Assembly: GCA_008638375.1 (NCBI GenBank)
Contig: CM018048.1
Coordinates: 5,557,089 to 5,621,088 of the forward strand
Length of the DNA stretch: 64,000 nt
Direction of reading: 5' to 3'
Source: Nyssa sinensis
Lineage: Eukaryota > Streptophyta > Magnoliopsida > Cornales > Nyssaceae
The position numbers and the translations under genes are program-made. The notes beneath the pieces are model-generated. The model was not told the origin of the DNA. It made no database searches and saw only the letters and a program-made list of their open reading frames with translations. Below, piece by piece: positions 37,484-50,979 of the stretch (position 1 is the stretch's first letter; every line of letters starts with the position of its first letter).

Positions 37484-38488
37484 AATTACACTTTCCTCTA
37501 CTCATGAGAGACATGTCAATTTAATATCGCTAACTATTTTAGTAATTTTATAAATTTATTCTCATTTTTTTCTACCGCATTTAATAAAAAAATTTGTGAC
37601 GAAAATTACAATTTAAAATTTCATCTCAAACAACTTATTATCAAATAAATTCTTAACGAACCCCTCGAAACGTATTAAATGCTGTGGGCAAGTTGAACCA
37701 AATATAAACTTAATTATAACTTCATTAACTCGTATTGTTATATAAAACATGTTTTGATGAGTTGATCAAGTGATGACCCACCCGCACAGCATATCCACCC
37801 TTTTTCAAGATCTTTTTTACTGGAACAATTATTGTCCCTCGAGAGAGTTCTAGATCATATGCGATATGTGGCTCCTTGATCTATCAAAGTAATTCCTGAC
37901 CCACCACAGACAGAGAAAACTACAAATTAATCAAAAAGTCCAAATGAAGTTGAAATATCATTTCAAAATTATCTAATCCAGAAATAATCAGATTCATTTG
38001 AAGCTTCTAGCCTGTCACTATTGGGTGAGGTTTCTATCTTAGCTAAACCCTGTTTACCTTTTGTTAGACACCGAGTTTAATTTATACCCAACAACACAGC
38101 TTTGAGGCTATATTACCATGAACTATTTAAATTTCACCAGGTCTGGAAATCTCACACTGTACCAAGGTTGCAAACCCCTGCAATTAGGTGAAAGCCATTA
38201 CAAGTTTCTGTTTCGATCTGTAAATCCGGGGTTCCAACTGTTGTTGAGCCAAATCACTCAACAAATGTAAAATAAAAGAGAAACCGAAAAATTCTCCCTT
38301 TGGCGTGATTTATTCAAGTCCTCATTCCAACATCATCTTTTATATCATCAATGAATACAAGTCAAAATGCAGGGTAAAAATAGACGGTTTAACCTCACAA
38401 TACACCTTAATCCTTTTGTCATAGCAACCAATCCAAAATTAAGTTAAATTTCAACATAAACATACTGACAGAAAAGTTGGGAGTGATG
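37484..38488. other. 3' flank of the truncated HISN3 copy
   Basis: From about 37620 to 38488 the sequence is the inverted match of 62682-63550 (downstream of HISN3): for example 'tttgatgagttgatcaagtg' and 'gggttccaactgttgttgag'. The about 135 bp before 37620 matches neither arm. No separate gene. Confidence 0.7.
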
Positions 38489-38710
38489 CTAAACCGCCAA
38501 GGCCTCCTGCTGAAAATGCCAAGCTACAACATCTCTGTATGCCAATTTGCCCCCAAATATATCCAGGGCACTACCCACAGTAACATCCACATGTCCCATG
38601 CCTGCAACTTTTATCCTCTCCAAATCAGCCAAGACCGTTACACCACCGGCATATGTCACCGGAATCTGACACCCAAATCACAATGAATCAACAAAAGCAT
38701 AAATAGGTTC

Positions 38711-38742
<32 letters not shown>

Positions 38743-41421
38743 CAATGACTTGGTTCCATCATCACAAACCATGATTCCCACATGTAGCCATTGATTCCAT
38801 GTCTAATTGAGGCCTAATTAAAATTTAGTTTCCTCCACATGCAAGATTCAGAGCTTCACTTTAAACCAACAAGCAGACCATATAAAAATGACTCATAAGC
38901 TGGACATCCAGGCTTGCCCGGAAACTTTCCTTTTGTCTTCAAGTGTCTATCATTCACAAAGGACTGACCTAGATAGTATTCTGAATTTCAACTCATTAAG
39001 TTCACGTAGTAATTGAAGAATGGCAAGATAAGATTCGTCTAGCGACCCCCAAATAATTGGGATTTGGGATAAGGCCCTGTTGAGTTGAGTTGAAGTTTGT
39101 GTAGTAATTGTTATTAAGAACTGTTTTCCAAAGGTCAGCATTTGAACATTTATGGGTCTTTTTAAATATTTTTTTATCAAAAGAAATAATCTGTAGCAGT
39201 ACAAGTATTTAGGGTAGAAATGATATGAAGCAGGATTTTGTTGGTCATATAATACCTAGGGATATTTAAGTGAGAATTGAAAATGGAGAATAAGAGAAAA
39301 TAGCAAACTACTCTATACAAACATATAAACAGATGAAGAATAATATTTTACACACTGGTGAATGCCTTCCAAGCAATTCCACTAGCTCTTCATCAATTCC
39401 AAGCCTGGAACAAACAAGAAGTTGAAACCAATCACCTTGATGAATTAAATGGAAGCATCAAACACTGTACAATTACACTATACATGATACTGCTTTTCAT
39501 GTGCAACCAAGACTTCAAAACAGGGCAAGTCCCAGTTTGCTAATGCAGAACACGACTGTCTTTCAACATCATCCAATCAATTACACATGCATGCACCCAA
39601 AACTGATTTTAATCATGTAACCTGAACTTTTAGAAACTGCTTAAAACTAAATTGATTTGGCCAGTATTTGGAATCCTCAGCCAAGGTACTAAAATGTCTT
39701 ATACATACTTCATTGGAATTGGGGAGCAGGGATATCAGGACAACTGGCAACAGTCTGGCTGGCTAGGGGAGCTTTCTTTGTGGCTAACTGTGACGGGGAT
39801 TTCTTACATTAGTTGGGCTTGAATATGGAACTTTCTCAACCTACTTAGTTTCTGCAACAACCCATTTAACCTTCAAATTCTTCATCAACATCCTTTGAGT
39901 TCCCAATCTATTATTAAAATGTGCTCTTTTAGTCAATGGACCATTCTTCCAGAATAATGCATTAACATTTTTTTAATGATGAAAAACTTGAATGTATTCC
40001 TGAACTCTGACACATTTCATCCTATTTTTGGATGAAATTCTTCGTTTAACTTTTAAATAATGATGCCATTTATTAATATTCATAATATTCCCAGTATTCA
40101 TTAATTTAAGTTAATGGTAAATTGTAAGAAATTAAACTAATAATAGCAGGAGAACAAAAGAGAAAATGCAGGATAAAGCCAAAGAAACTACTTTCATAAA
40201 AGCAACAGAGTATTTACTTAGGAGACCAAAGCTAGTCCAGAAAAACAATGTGGCCCTCCATTGGCTTGACAAGAAGTGTTATGTGACATCATCTTAAACT
40301 GATGAGTGATGACACTAATGATCCTTTTTTTTTTTTGGATAAGCAAATGGTATACATGGCACCAAGGGGGCAAACCCATATACAAAAGGAGACTTGCATC
40401 ACAATTTCATTACAACCAAAAAAAAAAAGTGCAAGAGAGGGATCTCCTTAATAAGATTGATTGAAAAAAAAAACTAACAAACAAAGATCGAAACAAAGAA
40501 TACACGGGAGGGTAAATAATCTCCAAGAAAGTTCTCGAAGCCATAGGACCCTTTCTTGGAAAGACAATCTGCCTCCTTTAAATAATCTGCCAAGACATTT
40601 TCCAATAAAGATACTATAGATAGAACCTTGGAATTTCTTCAGGTTCAATAACACAAAATGAAAAAAAAAAAAAAGGTGAGCACAGATACTACAATGAAGT
40701 TAAAAAGATCTCAGCTCTCAATGATCATTGACAAACTACTATAAATTATAAATGCTGAAAGCAACTAAACATAAAAAGTAACAAGTATAGAACCCTGGAT
40801 TTAAGGCATTATCTAGTAGATGCAATGTTGCAGCAATCAGGAAAAAGAAAATGAAGGTTGACATGGAACTTACTTTTTCCCTTCAACATAAACTCCATGG
40901 ACTAGAAACTCATCAGCATAAAGGGCAAGAAACTCCAATACTTTTTCATCAAGATATACATTGCTGAACTTCTGCCATCTATCAGTGACGACTGCATACT
41001 TATCATCCTGTACATCACCATTTTGAGTCACCAACATAAAATTCCACACTAGGAGCCTGGCATATAATTTGTCTGAAGTTCAGTTAATCAAAACCTCATC
41101 AATAAATGTTTTTTTTTTCAGTAACCATGCAGCTAAAATTTGTAAATAGAATGAGTGTTTTTGCAGCAACGCTTGCATTAATTTCATTTGACTATTAAAT
41201 GTTATTGCCAAGAAATGTTGGAAGTTTCAAGAAAAGAGAAGCTGGACATAATTTCACCGGTCCAATAAACCTTCCATGAATAGATATATAACTCCTAGGA
41301 TCTAGGTAGAATGTCATACCTTCGTCCTGCAACTAAGATCCAAAACAAGCCTCTGTTTTCCAACAACATGGACTACTTCTTTTAGCCTCTCAAGGTCCAT
41401 TTGTCCATTATTGAATACATA
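38489..41421 (-). pseudogene. HISN3 partial copy (exons 5-8 only)
   Basis: A second copy of the HisA-type isomerase gene, in reverse orientation. Exons on the minus strand: 41320-41421, 40874-41007, 39356-39404 and 38489-38665, with lengths 102, 134, 49 and 177 nt, identical to the plus-strand gene, and conserved splice borders. They keep one open frame of about 154 codons to the TAG at 38489-38491. Exons 1-4, with the leader and the first catalytic aspartate, are absent; homology stops in intron 4 near 41880. It therefore cannot make a complete enzyme. Differences from the full copy include 'LVHGVYVEG' against 'LVLGVHVEG', 'DEELVE' against 'DEVLVE', and 'GHVDVTVG' against 'GRVDVTVG'. Confidence 0.85.
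40327..40675 (-). mobile_element. LINE-like 3' fragment in intron 6 of the HISN3 copy
   Basis: On the minus strand the segment runs from a T-rich start through 'gaggcagattgtctttcc' and 'ttaaggagatc' to 'ttggtgccatgtataccatt', then a short tract and a run of A. This resembles the 3' end and poly-A tail of a plant LINE. The same fragment is in the plus-strand gene (57862-58149 continuing at 60777-60815), so it predates the inverted duplication. Confidence 0.5.
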
Positions 41422-41879
41422 CTGCAATGAAATTGAGCATAAAGGTTAAGAAGATGAAAATTTAGATTAAAGTAATAATAATAACTTAAGGAGGTCTTTC
41501 ATTTTGAATACATCCAAATTCAAAGAAAATACATTCTCCCACAACCTCATCATAAAAATATCATATAAACTGAAAATATAAATTCATCCCCAGATTTTTT
41601 GTTTAGGGATGCAGGACTGTCTAAAAGTCATTACACTTCCACATGCTTCTAAATATATTGAGTTCAATTCAAAGAAAAAAACTCTCTTATAAACACTTGG
41701 TATGGAGTGTGCATGTGTGTTTTATTTTTGCCAATGTAAAAGATACGGATGAGAAGAATGCAAGGATAGCATAGGACGTCCAAAAGTAAATGCCTTCCAA
41801 CCCCTGTCAAGGTTTTTCTAACATTTACATCCATCATAGTTGTCCACATTAATAAGGCATTAACCCATAAAAATATCAG

Positions 41880-42600
41880 GATTCTAAGAGAGAGAGAGAG
41901 AGAGAGTAGAAAATTCAAAACAGTCATATCAGTCTATAATGGCTGTTATGGTCCTATAACGGCCCGTAATGGCCGATATATTAAAAGATATTGTCCGATA
42001 CACTTGTAATTTTTGGTCTCACTCTTATATTGGCCTGTATGGGTATTGGGAAACTGATACTTCTTTATCAATCGTTATTTAAATCTATAGTGTTGATGCC
42101 ATCTCCAGGGGGCATAGTATTGAATAATGTACTGTGCCAACCTAGAGGCATAGGAAGAAAATTTTAGTGTATTTGAAATTATCCTATTTTAATTTAAAAT
42201 GCGGCACTTTGTTGTGGATCCAATAACTTTATGCATGTTCTATGCTTATGTGTCCTTGTTGACGAGTCCCTTGTGTGGCAAGATTCATATTCTTGGGCCT
42301 CTCAGCATAAGCTGTCAATGAAATCTTGTGTAGTTGCATTTTTTGGAGCCGCGTCTAGTTAATTCGAAGATCCTAGTTAGGACTTGCGGGCCTTGTATGT
42401 GATGCTAGCTCTCATTGAACCTAGCATTCCTGCATTTAACGCACCTACCTTGCATTTATTCTCTTATGAGTGTCTCCATATTTAAACTACTCCTGCTAAC
42501 TTGCTAGTCCTTAGATCCATTTTGTTGACTTAGTGATCCTGGCAGGTGCTATCATAAAGTTTGTGTCTAAGGTTCTGCTGTTGTCTATGTGAGCCTTTTG
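41880..42600. other. unclassified DNA beyond the duplication border
   Basis: Starts with a (GA)n tract at about 41886-41907 just where homology to the other HISN3 copy ends, then 'cctataacggcccgtaatgg'-type repeat-like sequence. I see no gene. Confidence 0.5.
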
Positions 42601-44520
42601 TGAATGTATTTTGAGATAGGGCCACGTGTCCCCACACCTGTTGTTGATGATCTTTCATTGAATTCATTTTGGGGTTGTCTACAGCCTACAAGGTTCTATA
42701 TTTTGTTAAATTCGAGGACAAACAATAAGAAGATTTTAAATCTTTACCTTGTGTATCAACTCACAAGGTTGGACTTCTTGAGTTTTATTTGTCAGATTAT
42801 TGAGAACAATGCTTGAGGTCCTAAATACTATCTGACGAAAGATTTTCCATATTATTTTTAGTGTATAGATGGAAGGACTTAAAAAGAAATCAAAACAACC
42901 TATTGAAGTGAATTACTTGTTATGGATTATCATGAAAAGGTAGTGGCTTTTGCGTTATTGCATCTGAATCAGCAGCATATTCTCAATGTCACATATGAGT
43001 TCACTTTAAATGGTAATTTAAGCTTTAATTTGTGCTTTAAATGTTTTAGATTCTTTTGGCTTTCCTTTTCTTTGACAGGGTCTTCTTACTCGAACAAGAT
43101 TAGCTTCTGGATATAGCAGATTTCAAGGATTTCGTTCATTTACTTCTCGGCCTTTACAGTAAGCAAACAAAGCCCCAGATGTAGGAAATCATTTTCTTGG
43201 AAACTATACCTAGTGAGATAACGACCCCAAGTAGTAAAAATGGTTTAGGAAACAAAGTTTGTAACGATTATGTTGAAGCTCCAATGTCAATCTGTAAAAT
43301 AAACAAACGCCAGTCAATTGATTATTGGAAGAAAAATGAAAATGGAATGATTAAAACTCAGGTTATCTTCTTAAATTGGATTTTTGCCAAATGCTGTTGC
43401 CAGTCCCTTTCTTTTTTGGCTTGTTTTGAACGGCCTGCCCTAATCCCTTCTGTTTTTTTCTTCTTCTTCTAGTGCCATCATAGAGTTCCATCCTAACCTT
43501 TTTGTTTTTGTTTTTACAAAACGACAGTTTGGAGTAAAATTTATTTGTTATTAAATTACTGTGTGATGTTGACAATTCATGATTTCATTCGTGGACCATT
43601 TCTGTGTTATGCTCAATTTTTTTTGGGTGAATGGACCACATCAAATAGGGATTCTTGGGAGGAGGGAAACCTATTCGTGTTCTTATGTTGATATTTGCCT
43701 CTAGTCGTTTATGTAGGATGTTCTATTCTTCACTTGAATTAGAAGTATTGGAATTGACTTACAGAGGTTTTTCTTTTGGTTTGGAAATTACTTATCCTAT
43801 ATTACAAGTATCCTTAAAAGAAAATAGAATAAGCAATGTGCTTCTTATATGTTCTATAAAAAATGTGGAACAAAACCTTTTGACCTTCCTTGATTTTATC
43901 CATTATAGAATTCAGACTCGTGTGAAATTAATTTACTGATGAAGGGTTGTTGTGGCACTTGAACACTTTCTAAGTGAATACGAAAGAATTTAGTTGGCTT
44001 TGTATTCTGTTCATTGGGCAGCATTGATCTATTGCTTCATATTTATTTGTCTTTTGTAGGCAATTATGTTAATACATTTCTAATTATATTCTCCATGCAG
44101 GTATCCTGGCGTTCCAAATTGCTTGAACATTTTATAAAGATATTCTTCACATATTTATGGAGATGCTCGTCTCCCACAACCCCTGGACCACCGAATCTTC
44201 CTTGTGTGGCACGATCAGCCCGTTCTTGTCAGAACTGCCGTCATCAGTTTATCCATCAACTACAAAGTTGTTTATTTTCCTTTCGTCAGAGTTACGATCA
44301 CAACCATCATTTATGCAATGTATTTGAGTGGTGGCATTGACTTTTCAGTGAGTTGCTCAATATTTCTAGTGAACTTCACTTTGATCAATTTGCAGTATGA
44401 TTTTAAGTAGCTGCTCAGCCAAGTCCAGCTGCTTCTTCTAATAGCGCCTGGTTTATAAGTTGACAGAAAACAGCCTTGGGACTCATTGGCAATACTTGTC
44501 AAGTTTAGAAAAATGGCCAT
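42601..44520 (+). other. exon-like fragments of an unidentified, probably degraded gene
   Basis: Several plus-strand stretches look protein-like rather than random but belong to no family I recognise. 42730-42830 holds '.LVYQLTRLDFLSFICQIIENNA'-like sequence, then a stop. 42922-43017 is followed by a possible intron (gtaatt...ttgacag) and 'LLTRTRLASGYSRFQGF' at 43081-43160. 43197-43361 includes 'KNGLGNKVCNDYVEAP'. 43700-43939 includes 'ITYPILQVSLKE'. 44160-44340 includes 'DHRIFLVWHDQPVLVRTA'. They lie in different frames with stops between, so this is either a multi-exon gene I cannot assemble or a pseudogene. Confidence 0.3.
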
Positions 44521-46753
44521 CTAAAGGGTTGACCTTGTGAAAAAGAGGTCCTAAATTGAAGCTCCCCTTGGGTTGGGTACTCTGCAAAGCACGAATCTAA
44601 TTATGAACTATAAATTAGTATAATATACTTGCCAATTCCCAGTAAATAAAAATAACTGAAAATGAACCAAGGAGAACATGTAATAACAAACTAACAATGA
44701 TCAAGCATACCTAATCAATCTAGAACAACATGTTCAACCCGCCCTTCTCACCCCCCCCCCCCCCAAATGAGGGATATATTATATATTCATAACCCATGTG
44801 ATATACAAAGTTACCTTTGAAATGATGAAAAACCCAAACCCAAATTCATATAAAATAACCTTAACTATGTTAGATTCCTAATGACTATTTCCTACGAAGA
44901 ATTTAAACCACCTCATAAACTACATATGCATTGGAAGTGAAATTGACTCGTTAAGTATATGAAATTTCCAAACGAATTTCTTCATTAACCCTCAGTTCTC
45001 AACAAACATGACGAGGTAACCAAGCTTAAAACACAGCAAACAACTTTGTATATAAAAATTACAAGATTATGTTAATCAATTTTCATTCTTCCATATGTGA
45101 TATTGAATGCATGAACACCTATTGAAACTTTTATTGAATATACTGAATTGATAGTTTAAGTCTATGAAGAACGTATACTTTCTACAAAAGAGCCATATCT
45201 ATATCCAGTACCGATACTCCTCGGATACTCACAAGATGTTTGTCTGATACTTCTTATTATACATAATTTGAAAACAAATTACACCTCGGGTACTCTGGGA
45301 CACATGTTTATGATGCCAAACATTAAGATGAAACATTTCTAGCATACCACTACATTTGTTAGGTAAAAATAATAATAAGGGTTCGCATATCATTTAAAGA
45401 AAAAGAACTGAGACAAGATAAGAGTAAATCATGTCGAACAAATACTGATAATCCTCGGATGCTCACAAGAAGATGTTTGTTCGAGACTTCTTATGTATGC
45501 ATAATTTGAAAACAAATTACTCCTTGAGAACTCTGCGAAACATTTTTACAATGTAACATTAAGATGCAGCATTTCTAGCATACCATTACATTTGCTAATT
45601 AAAAATAATAATAATAAAGGTTCACGTATTAGGAGTATATTTTAAAAAGAAGAACTGAGATAGGATAAGGGTAAATCATGTCGAATTCAATCCAAAGTCC
45701 ATGTCAATAAAACATAATCCTTGGTTTTCTCATGTGCATTTTAACATTGTATCATAAACAATGACTAAACAGTTATTTTTTTAATTCAATTTTTTATACA
45801 TGCATACATACTTACCTATTAGCGAGTGTTTGTAAATAGTTGTGCCCTCGCCATATCCATGATGTCTTTGTATCCCATATCTGTGTCCATAGTTCATAGG
45901 ATAAAATCTCTATCAGCCCCATAAAATAATAAAATAAAAAACACCATAAATTTTTATATATGTGGCATGTAAAATAAAAACAAAATCAGAGAGCAAAACA
46001 GGTGAAACACCATAAATTTTTAGACATCCATGGATACACAAATAATGTAAACAAGAGTCCAATACACTGTTATTGATAAGAAGAATTGTTCTGTACATCA
46101 TGTAACATGTTCCCAAATATAATTTTTTTATAAAAGAAATGCGACCCTTATAATCATATTAATCTCTTTTTTGGGTACATATTCATGCAGACAAATGTAA
46201 ATTCGTCTGGTCCAAATAAATGTGGAATTAAAATTGACATACATTATATACATGTATCACCACAAATCTCCACGTAAGGGTGGTACATGGACACAAACAA
46301 ATAAATAAATAATTGTAATTATACATATATAGACCTCACTACCCAATATACCTCCACAATCCACAAAATATATGAAGTATGAAACAAAGTCGTACCATGC
46401 CAACAAAAGCCGACAAAAGCTTGCCACAATGAAAGCTCCATAGTCAAATCCTCCCCCACGCTTCCATGTCATCCAAGCACCGCTGATTGGTCTCCTCCCA
46501 ACCAATTCACAATCCACAAACCACGCCAATTCTGAATATATTAGGCAAACAAATGGAATCATGTATAGTGTCTTCACCCTCCAGTTTTTATTTTTCCATC
46601 TACCTTCTACATCTACCACAGCCCCATACGCGCATTTCATTACCATGAGACATCCCTTCTTGTACTATCAGAAAAGTTACATACAAATCATCCTCCTCCA
46701 ATACACCTTCACTTTCTCACCATTAATTGACATCTTTTCCCATCAATAACCTT
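44521..46753. other. intergenic DNA, no supported gene
   Basis: AT-rich spacer with a 14-15 bp C run at about 44750-44764 and a direct tandem duplication (listed separately). Open frames at 45913-46116 and 46257-46646 on the minus strand lack any recognisable domain; the latter lies just downstream of the PPR gene. Confidence 0.45.
45195..45690 (+). repeat. two-copy tandem duplication of about 245 bp
   Basis: 45195-45437 and 45438-45690 carry the same ordered words: 'cctcggat.ctcacaaga', 'acataatttgaaaacaaatt', 'cattaagatg', 'catttctagcataccact' (or 'ccat'), 'aaaaataataata' and 'taaatcatgtcgaa'. They differ by scattered substitutions and small indels. Confidence 0.65.
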
Positions 46754-48271
46754 TCATTGTCGTCGAAGAGAACTTTTTCCATTAGTAAGTCCATCCATCA
46801 ACCTGTTATAAGTAGCAATATCAGGTATAAATCCCCTGTCCAACATCTCATCCACTAGTCGTTCCCCTTCCTTCCTTTTCCCTTCTCTTGCATATCCAGA
46901 AACCAAAATTCTATAAGTCATGCCATCTGGATCCAAACCCTTACTAGAGGCCAACAACCTTAATCTATTTGCTTCCACCATTCTTCCTGCATCACAGATA
47001 CCTTGAAGTAGACAATTATAAGTCACACTATCCGGAAGGAGACCCTCCTTTAGCATCTTTTCCATAAACTGAAATGCCTCCTCAATTCTTCCCAATCTCC
47101 TCAAACCTTCAATCAATGTCGTACAAGCAATCAAGCTGGGAACATTCCCTTTCTTCCATAACTCATCCATGACCTCCATTGCTCTCTCCACCTTCCCTTC
47201 CCCACAAAGCCTCTCAATCAGACCAAAGTAGTCAAACCCATTAGGCAAAACCTCTTTCCTTGAGAAATCAATCAATAGATCACAGGCTTCCATAACCTTC
47301 CCATCTTTACAAAGCCCACCAATCAAGATCTCACAAGTCACATTTGAAAACACACACCCCAACTCAATCATCTCATATGCCATCCCAATCCCTTCCTCAG
47401 ACTTCCTCTCCCTGAAAAACCCCTTAATCAAAGTATTAAAACTAACCACATTCGGGCTACAAACCTTAATTCTCATCTCTTTGAACACTTACAAAGCTAA
47501 CCCAAATTGAGAATTCCGACAATAACTACTAATCAAGATATTAAAAGTAAACACATCTGGTTTAACCCGATCCTTAATCATCCTATTGTACAATCCCAAT
47601 GCTTTTTCGTGTTCTCCATGCTTCACAAAACCATGAATCAACATATTGAACATAGCAACATTAGGTAACCCATCAATCATTTTCAGCATATGATCAAATG
47701 CAATCAAAGCATCATCAAATCTACCAACCCTACAATACGAATTAATAGCAAAACGAAATATGGGTTCGGTTCTTGGGCACGAGAAAATACCATCAGAACA
47801 TGGGCACGGGTTCGAGACGATGAATTCGAGGACGGAGCGGAGACTGTCGAATCGATCGGTGATGGCGAGGGTGCGGACCATCCACTCAAAGGTGGAGTGA
47901 TCGTGGCGGATCGAGTCGAGAGTGGCGGCGTAACGGAAGACGTGGAGGTCAAGATGGGTGTATTTAGGGTGGTGGTGGAGGCGGTTTTTTAGGAAAGTGA
48001 GCAGATCTTGTGGGGTGAGGGAGGGTTTGAGGTGGGTTTGGAGGAAGTTGGTGATTTGGGATTGGGAGGTGATAGTGGAAGACAGAGAAAGAGTGGGGAG
48101 AAGAGTTAGAGAGGGTTCAGATGTGGCGGCGAGGGCTGGGTTTGGGGCTAGAGGTGGATGGGTGGATGGGTGGGTGGTGAGGGAGTTCCCTGAGGCTTTG
48201 GCAGTTTCTTGAACGGCATGATTGTTCTGAGACCACAAAGAATTGCAGAATGTAGACTTCGCTATGAGCAA
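46754..48271 (-). pseudogene. P-class PPR protein, At2g36240-like, interrupted by one in-frame TAA
   Basis: Intron-less PPR gene of 505 codons with a Ser/Thr/Pro-rich N-terminus suggesting organelle import, then a run of P-type repeats, for example 'KPDVFTFNILISSYCRNSQF', 'PNVVSFNTLIKGF' and 'PDIATYNRLMDGL'. The 'NPCPCSDGIFSCP' block and the C-terminal 'ANRLRLLASSKG' segment match my recollection of Arabidopsis At2g36240 closely. Codon 261 (47489-47491) is TAA within 'FGLAL[stop]VFKEM', at the start of the second helix of a repeat where a charged residue is usual; the frame continues without shift for 244 codons to TGA at 46754-46756. One base change explains it. The gene is either a recent pseudogene, an error in the assembly, or makes a 260-residue truncated protein. 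Confidence 0.85.
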
Positions 48272-48404
48272 AGGGGTTGAGCACCTGAGCTAGCCATAAA
48301 AGCAAGATCGGCCCTTTAACGGTCACCTGCATTGAGGGAGGAAGAAGTATGCTGAAAAGCTCATTTTGCTATCAAAATATGAAAGAGCAAAAAAAAAAAA
48401 TTTG

Positions 48405-48435
<31 letters not shown>

Positions 48436-50098
48436 GTCTCTAATTTTAAAAATGAATAAATTCCTGTCTTGAATTACGTTTGTTTTTAAATTTTAAATAA
48501 TTTTAATGTTATATAAATAATTAATATTTAAATTATCAGACTTAATTATAATTTAATTAATTTTGAAGAAATTCTATTCCCACTCCTCAATCATTCCAAA
48601 AAGTACACTATTTAAACATTAAATAATATATATTAAGAGTGTAAGTGTATTGTGAGAAGCACCAATAATACTTTTTTATTTTTTTATATAATTTATTATA
48701 AAATAATATATTTTTTTTAACTAAACTCAAAATTTTAAAAAATAAATAGATTTAATTAATTTTACATATTGAATGCCAAAATAATTTAAACCAAATATAA
48801 TATTACCATAAAATAATAAAACATTTAATTCCCTCCCTTTTTTCCTCTTTCACAAATACAAGAGAAATTCACTGTCAATTTTTTTTTTTTTTTGTTGTAC
48901 TAATTATTCAAGCATAAAAGATAAAATTTACTCACATTATTATAAAAAAAAATCAACTATATTCCCTATTATTTTCTTTGTAATTAATGTTCTTTTTCTC
49001 TTTTTTTCTCTCATGTTTATCTACTAAATATTACTCTATTTTATCTCGAAATAAAACATTTTTATTTTTCTCACACTAATAATTTTACAATTTTTAAAGT
49101 TCTTTCGACGATCCTTTAAATAAAATCCGTACCTTTTAAGAAAAATAAAAGAAAATTAAGGAACAAATAGTCATTTGTTTATACATTAATTATCTTAATC
49201 ACTTGATGTTTCTCTTGTTAATAAACTAATATAATGAAACGGGAGAGATATTTAAATATTAATTTTTATTTTATTTTTATCAAATAGTATGCTAATAATT
49301 TAATATTTTTAATAAAAATGACCCAAAATTGAAGTATAATTTAAAATTGATATATTTTTTTTAAAAATAACTTGACCTCTTTTTATATAACTGTCTTAAA
49401 ATTTTAAAAAAATAATACTTAATTGCCTTATGATGAAAGGATCATAAAAAAATAAAGTACACTTACTTCAATAGTTAGACAAAAATTTATTTTTATAAAA
49501 TCTTATTTTTAAAAAATAATATTCTAAACTTATAAAAAAACATTTATGAAGTTTATTTAAGATTGCCATTTACAATCATTTATTAACTTCTTTTTTCTTT
49601 CTTCCTCAAATTGTTAAAATAGGAAAATAATAGAATTACTATACATTGGTTTTTTTTTTATGAATCAATAGAAGGATATGTTGGATTAGTTTACGTAAAT
49701 TAAATTAATTTTTTTTTTCGTGACAATCAGGTTCATTTTTTAAACTCTAATTGTCAATAATTAGTATAAGAAATATTCGAATTCGAGACGCTTGAATTTT
49801 TATTATACATTAAATATTTGATCAAGTGAAAAGTGAAGTAAAAAATAAAAATCAACGTATTAAGACATCGGTAACAAAAGTGATCCTTTGTCAATTAAAA
49901 AACAATAATTGTTATAGCATATTAGATTTTAATTATTTTTAAAAAATAATATATCACAATACAAATATTGTTATAGCATATTAGTTATATTTCTATTTTC
50001 TCATTAAAATCCCTATCCAAAAAGAAATAGAAAAAAAATGAAGAGGAAGATGTCAACAGATATGGGTTATCCAAGCTCGTGTCTTTTTAAAACCCTAA
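48272..50098. other. AT-rich intergenic DNA between the PPR gene and MITEs
   Basis: The first part is the probable promoter side of the PPR gene. A (TA)n run lies at about 48404-48432. The rest is very AT-rich, with many poly-A/T tracts, and no gene is visible. Confidence 0.5.
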
Positions 50099-50976
50099 TG
50101 GGCATATCTAGTAGTGAACCAAATTCATATCAAATTTAAATTTTAGTTAAAATTCACAAAAATAATCTCCGGACTCAAACCCATACCAAATCAAATTTTA
50201 CTCGTTTTACTCAAATCAGCACGTTACTGTTCACAACATCAAATTTCTAAAGGTTATTTTTTTTTTCCCTACCTAGTCTCACTTTAGATGAAAAATGAAA
50301 GGAAAAGGCGAGGAAAATAAATGGAAAGAAGTGATTCACCTTAGACGCGTACCGAACGAGAAGGGATTCATGATTGGGTCCGTTTTGAAGCTTCGTGACA
50401 GCTCGATCAGATCCAGATGTGCAGATGAACGAGAAACCGATCAATCACGGGAGGCCCCAATATATATACATATATATAAGCCAAATTGAGAATCGAGATC
50501 TGGGGAGGTGAATTGAAGGATCTGATATGGAATTACAGACTTCAACAGAGAGATTTGGATCTGAGATGAGAGAGGAACCAAAGTATATGTATGAATCTAT
50601 TTCGGTGACCTCCCTTTCCACTCACGATGGTTCGCTGTGTGACCTGTCTGTAAACAAATGAAATGAAGCCCTAAAATTCTTATGGAGTAATGATTCTGTT
50701 ACCAGTTGGTGAGTTAGTTCACCCTTTACATACCGCAGAACGTTGACAAAATAATAAAAATTAAGAATGAAAAAGGATTGGATGGAAAAATGAAGAGAAA
50801 AAATGATTTTTGAGGGAAAATGACATAAAATAGTTTTTGGGATAAGGTAAAAATTTTTTAAAAAAATTTGAGTAAAAACTTAAGTGACTGTTGAAGAACA
50901 TCAAATTCAAATTCACATTTTACTCAAATTTTAAATAAAATTTGAGTTTGAATTTGAGTAACTTTTAGAGATGGTC
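50099..50976. mobile_element. Harbinger/Tourist-like element, copy 1
   Basis: Left end 'GGGCATATCTAGTAGTGAAC', right end (reversed) 'GACCATCTCTAAAAGTTACTC'. It is bordered by TAA at 50096-50098 and 50977-50979, the 3-bp target typical of PIF/Harbinger. The interior holds 'ctacctagtctcacttta' and a plus-strand purine-rich block, all repeated in the next element. No transposase. Confidence 0.55.
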
Positions 50977-50979
50977 TAA

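Noticed and set aside
38477..38686. Open frame opposite HISN3 exon 8 (also at 62484-62693)
   Set aside because: Antisense shadow of the conserved exon 8 coding sequence.
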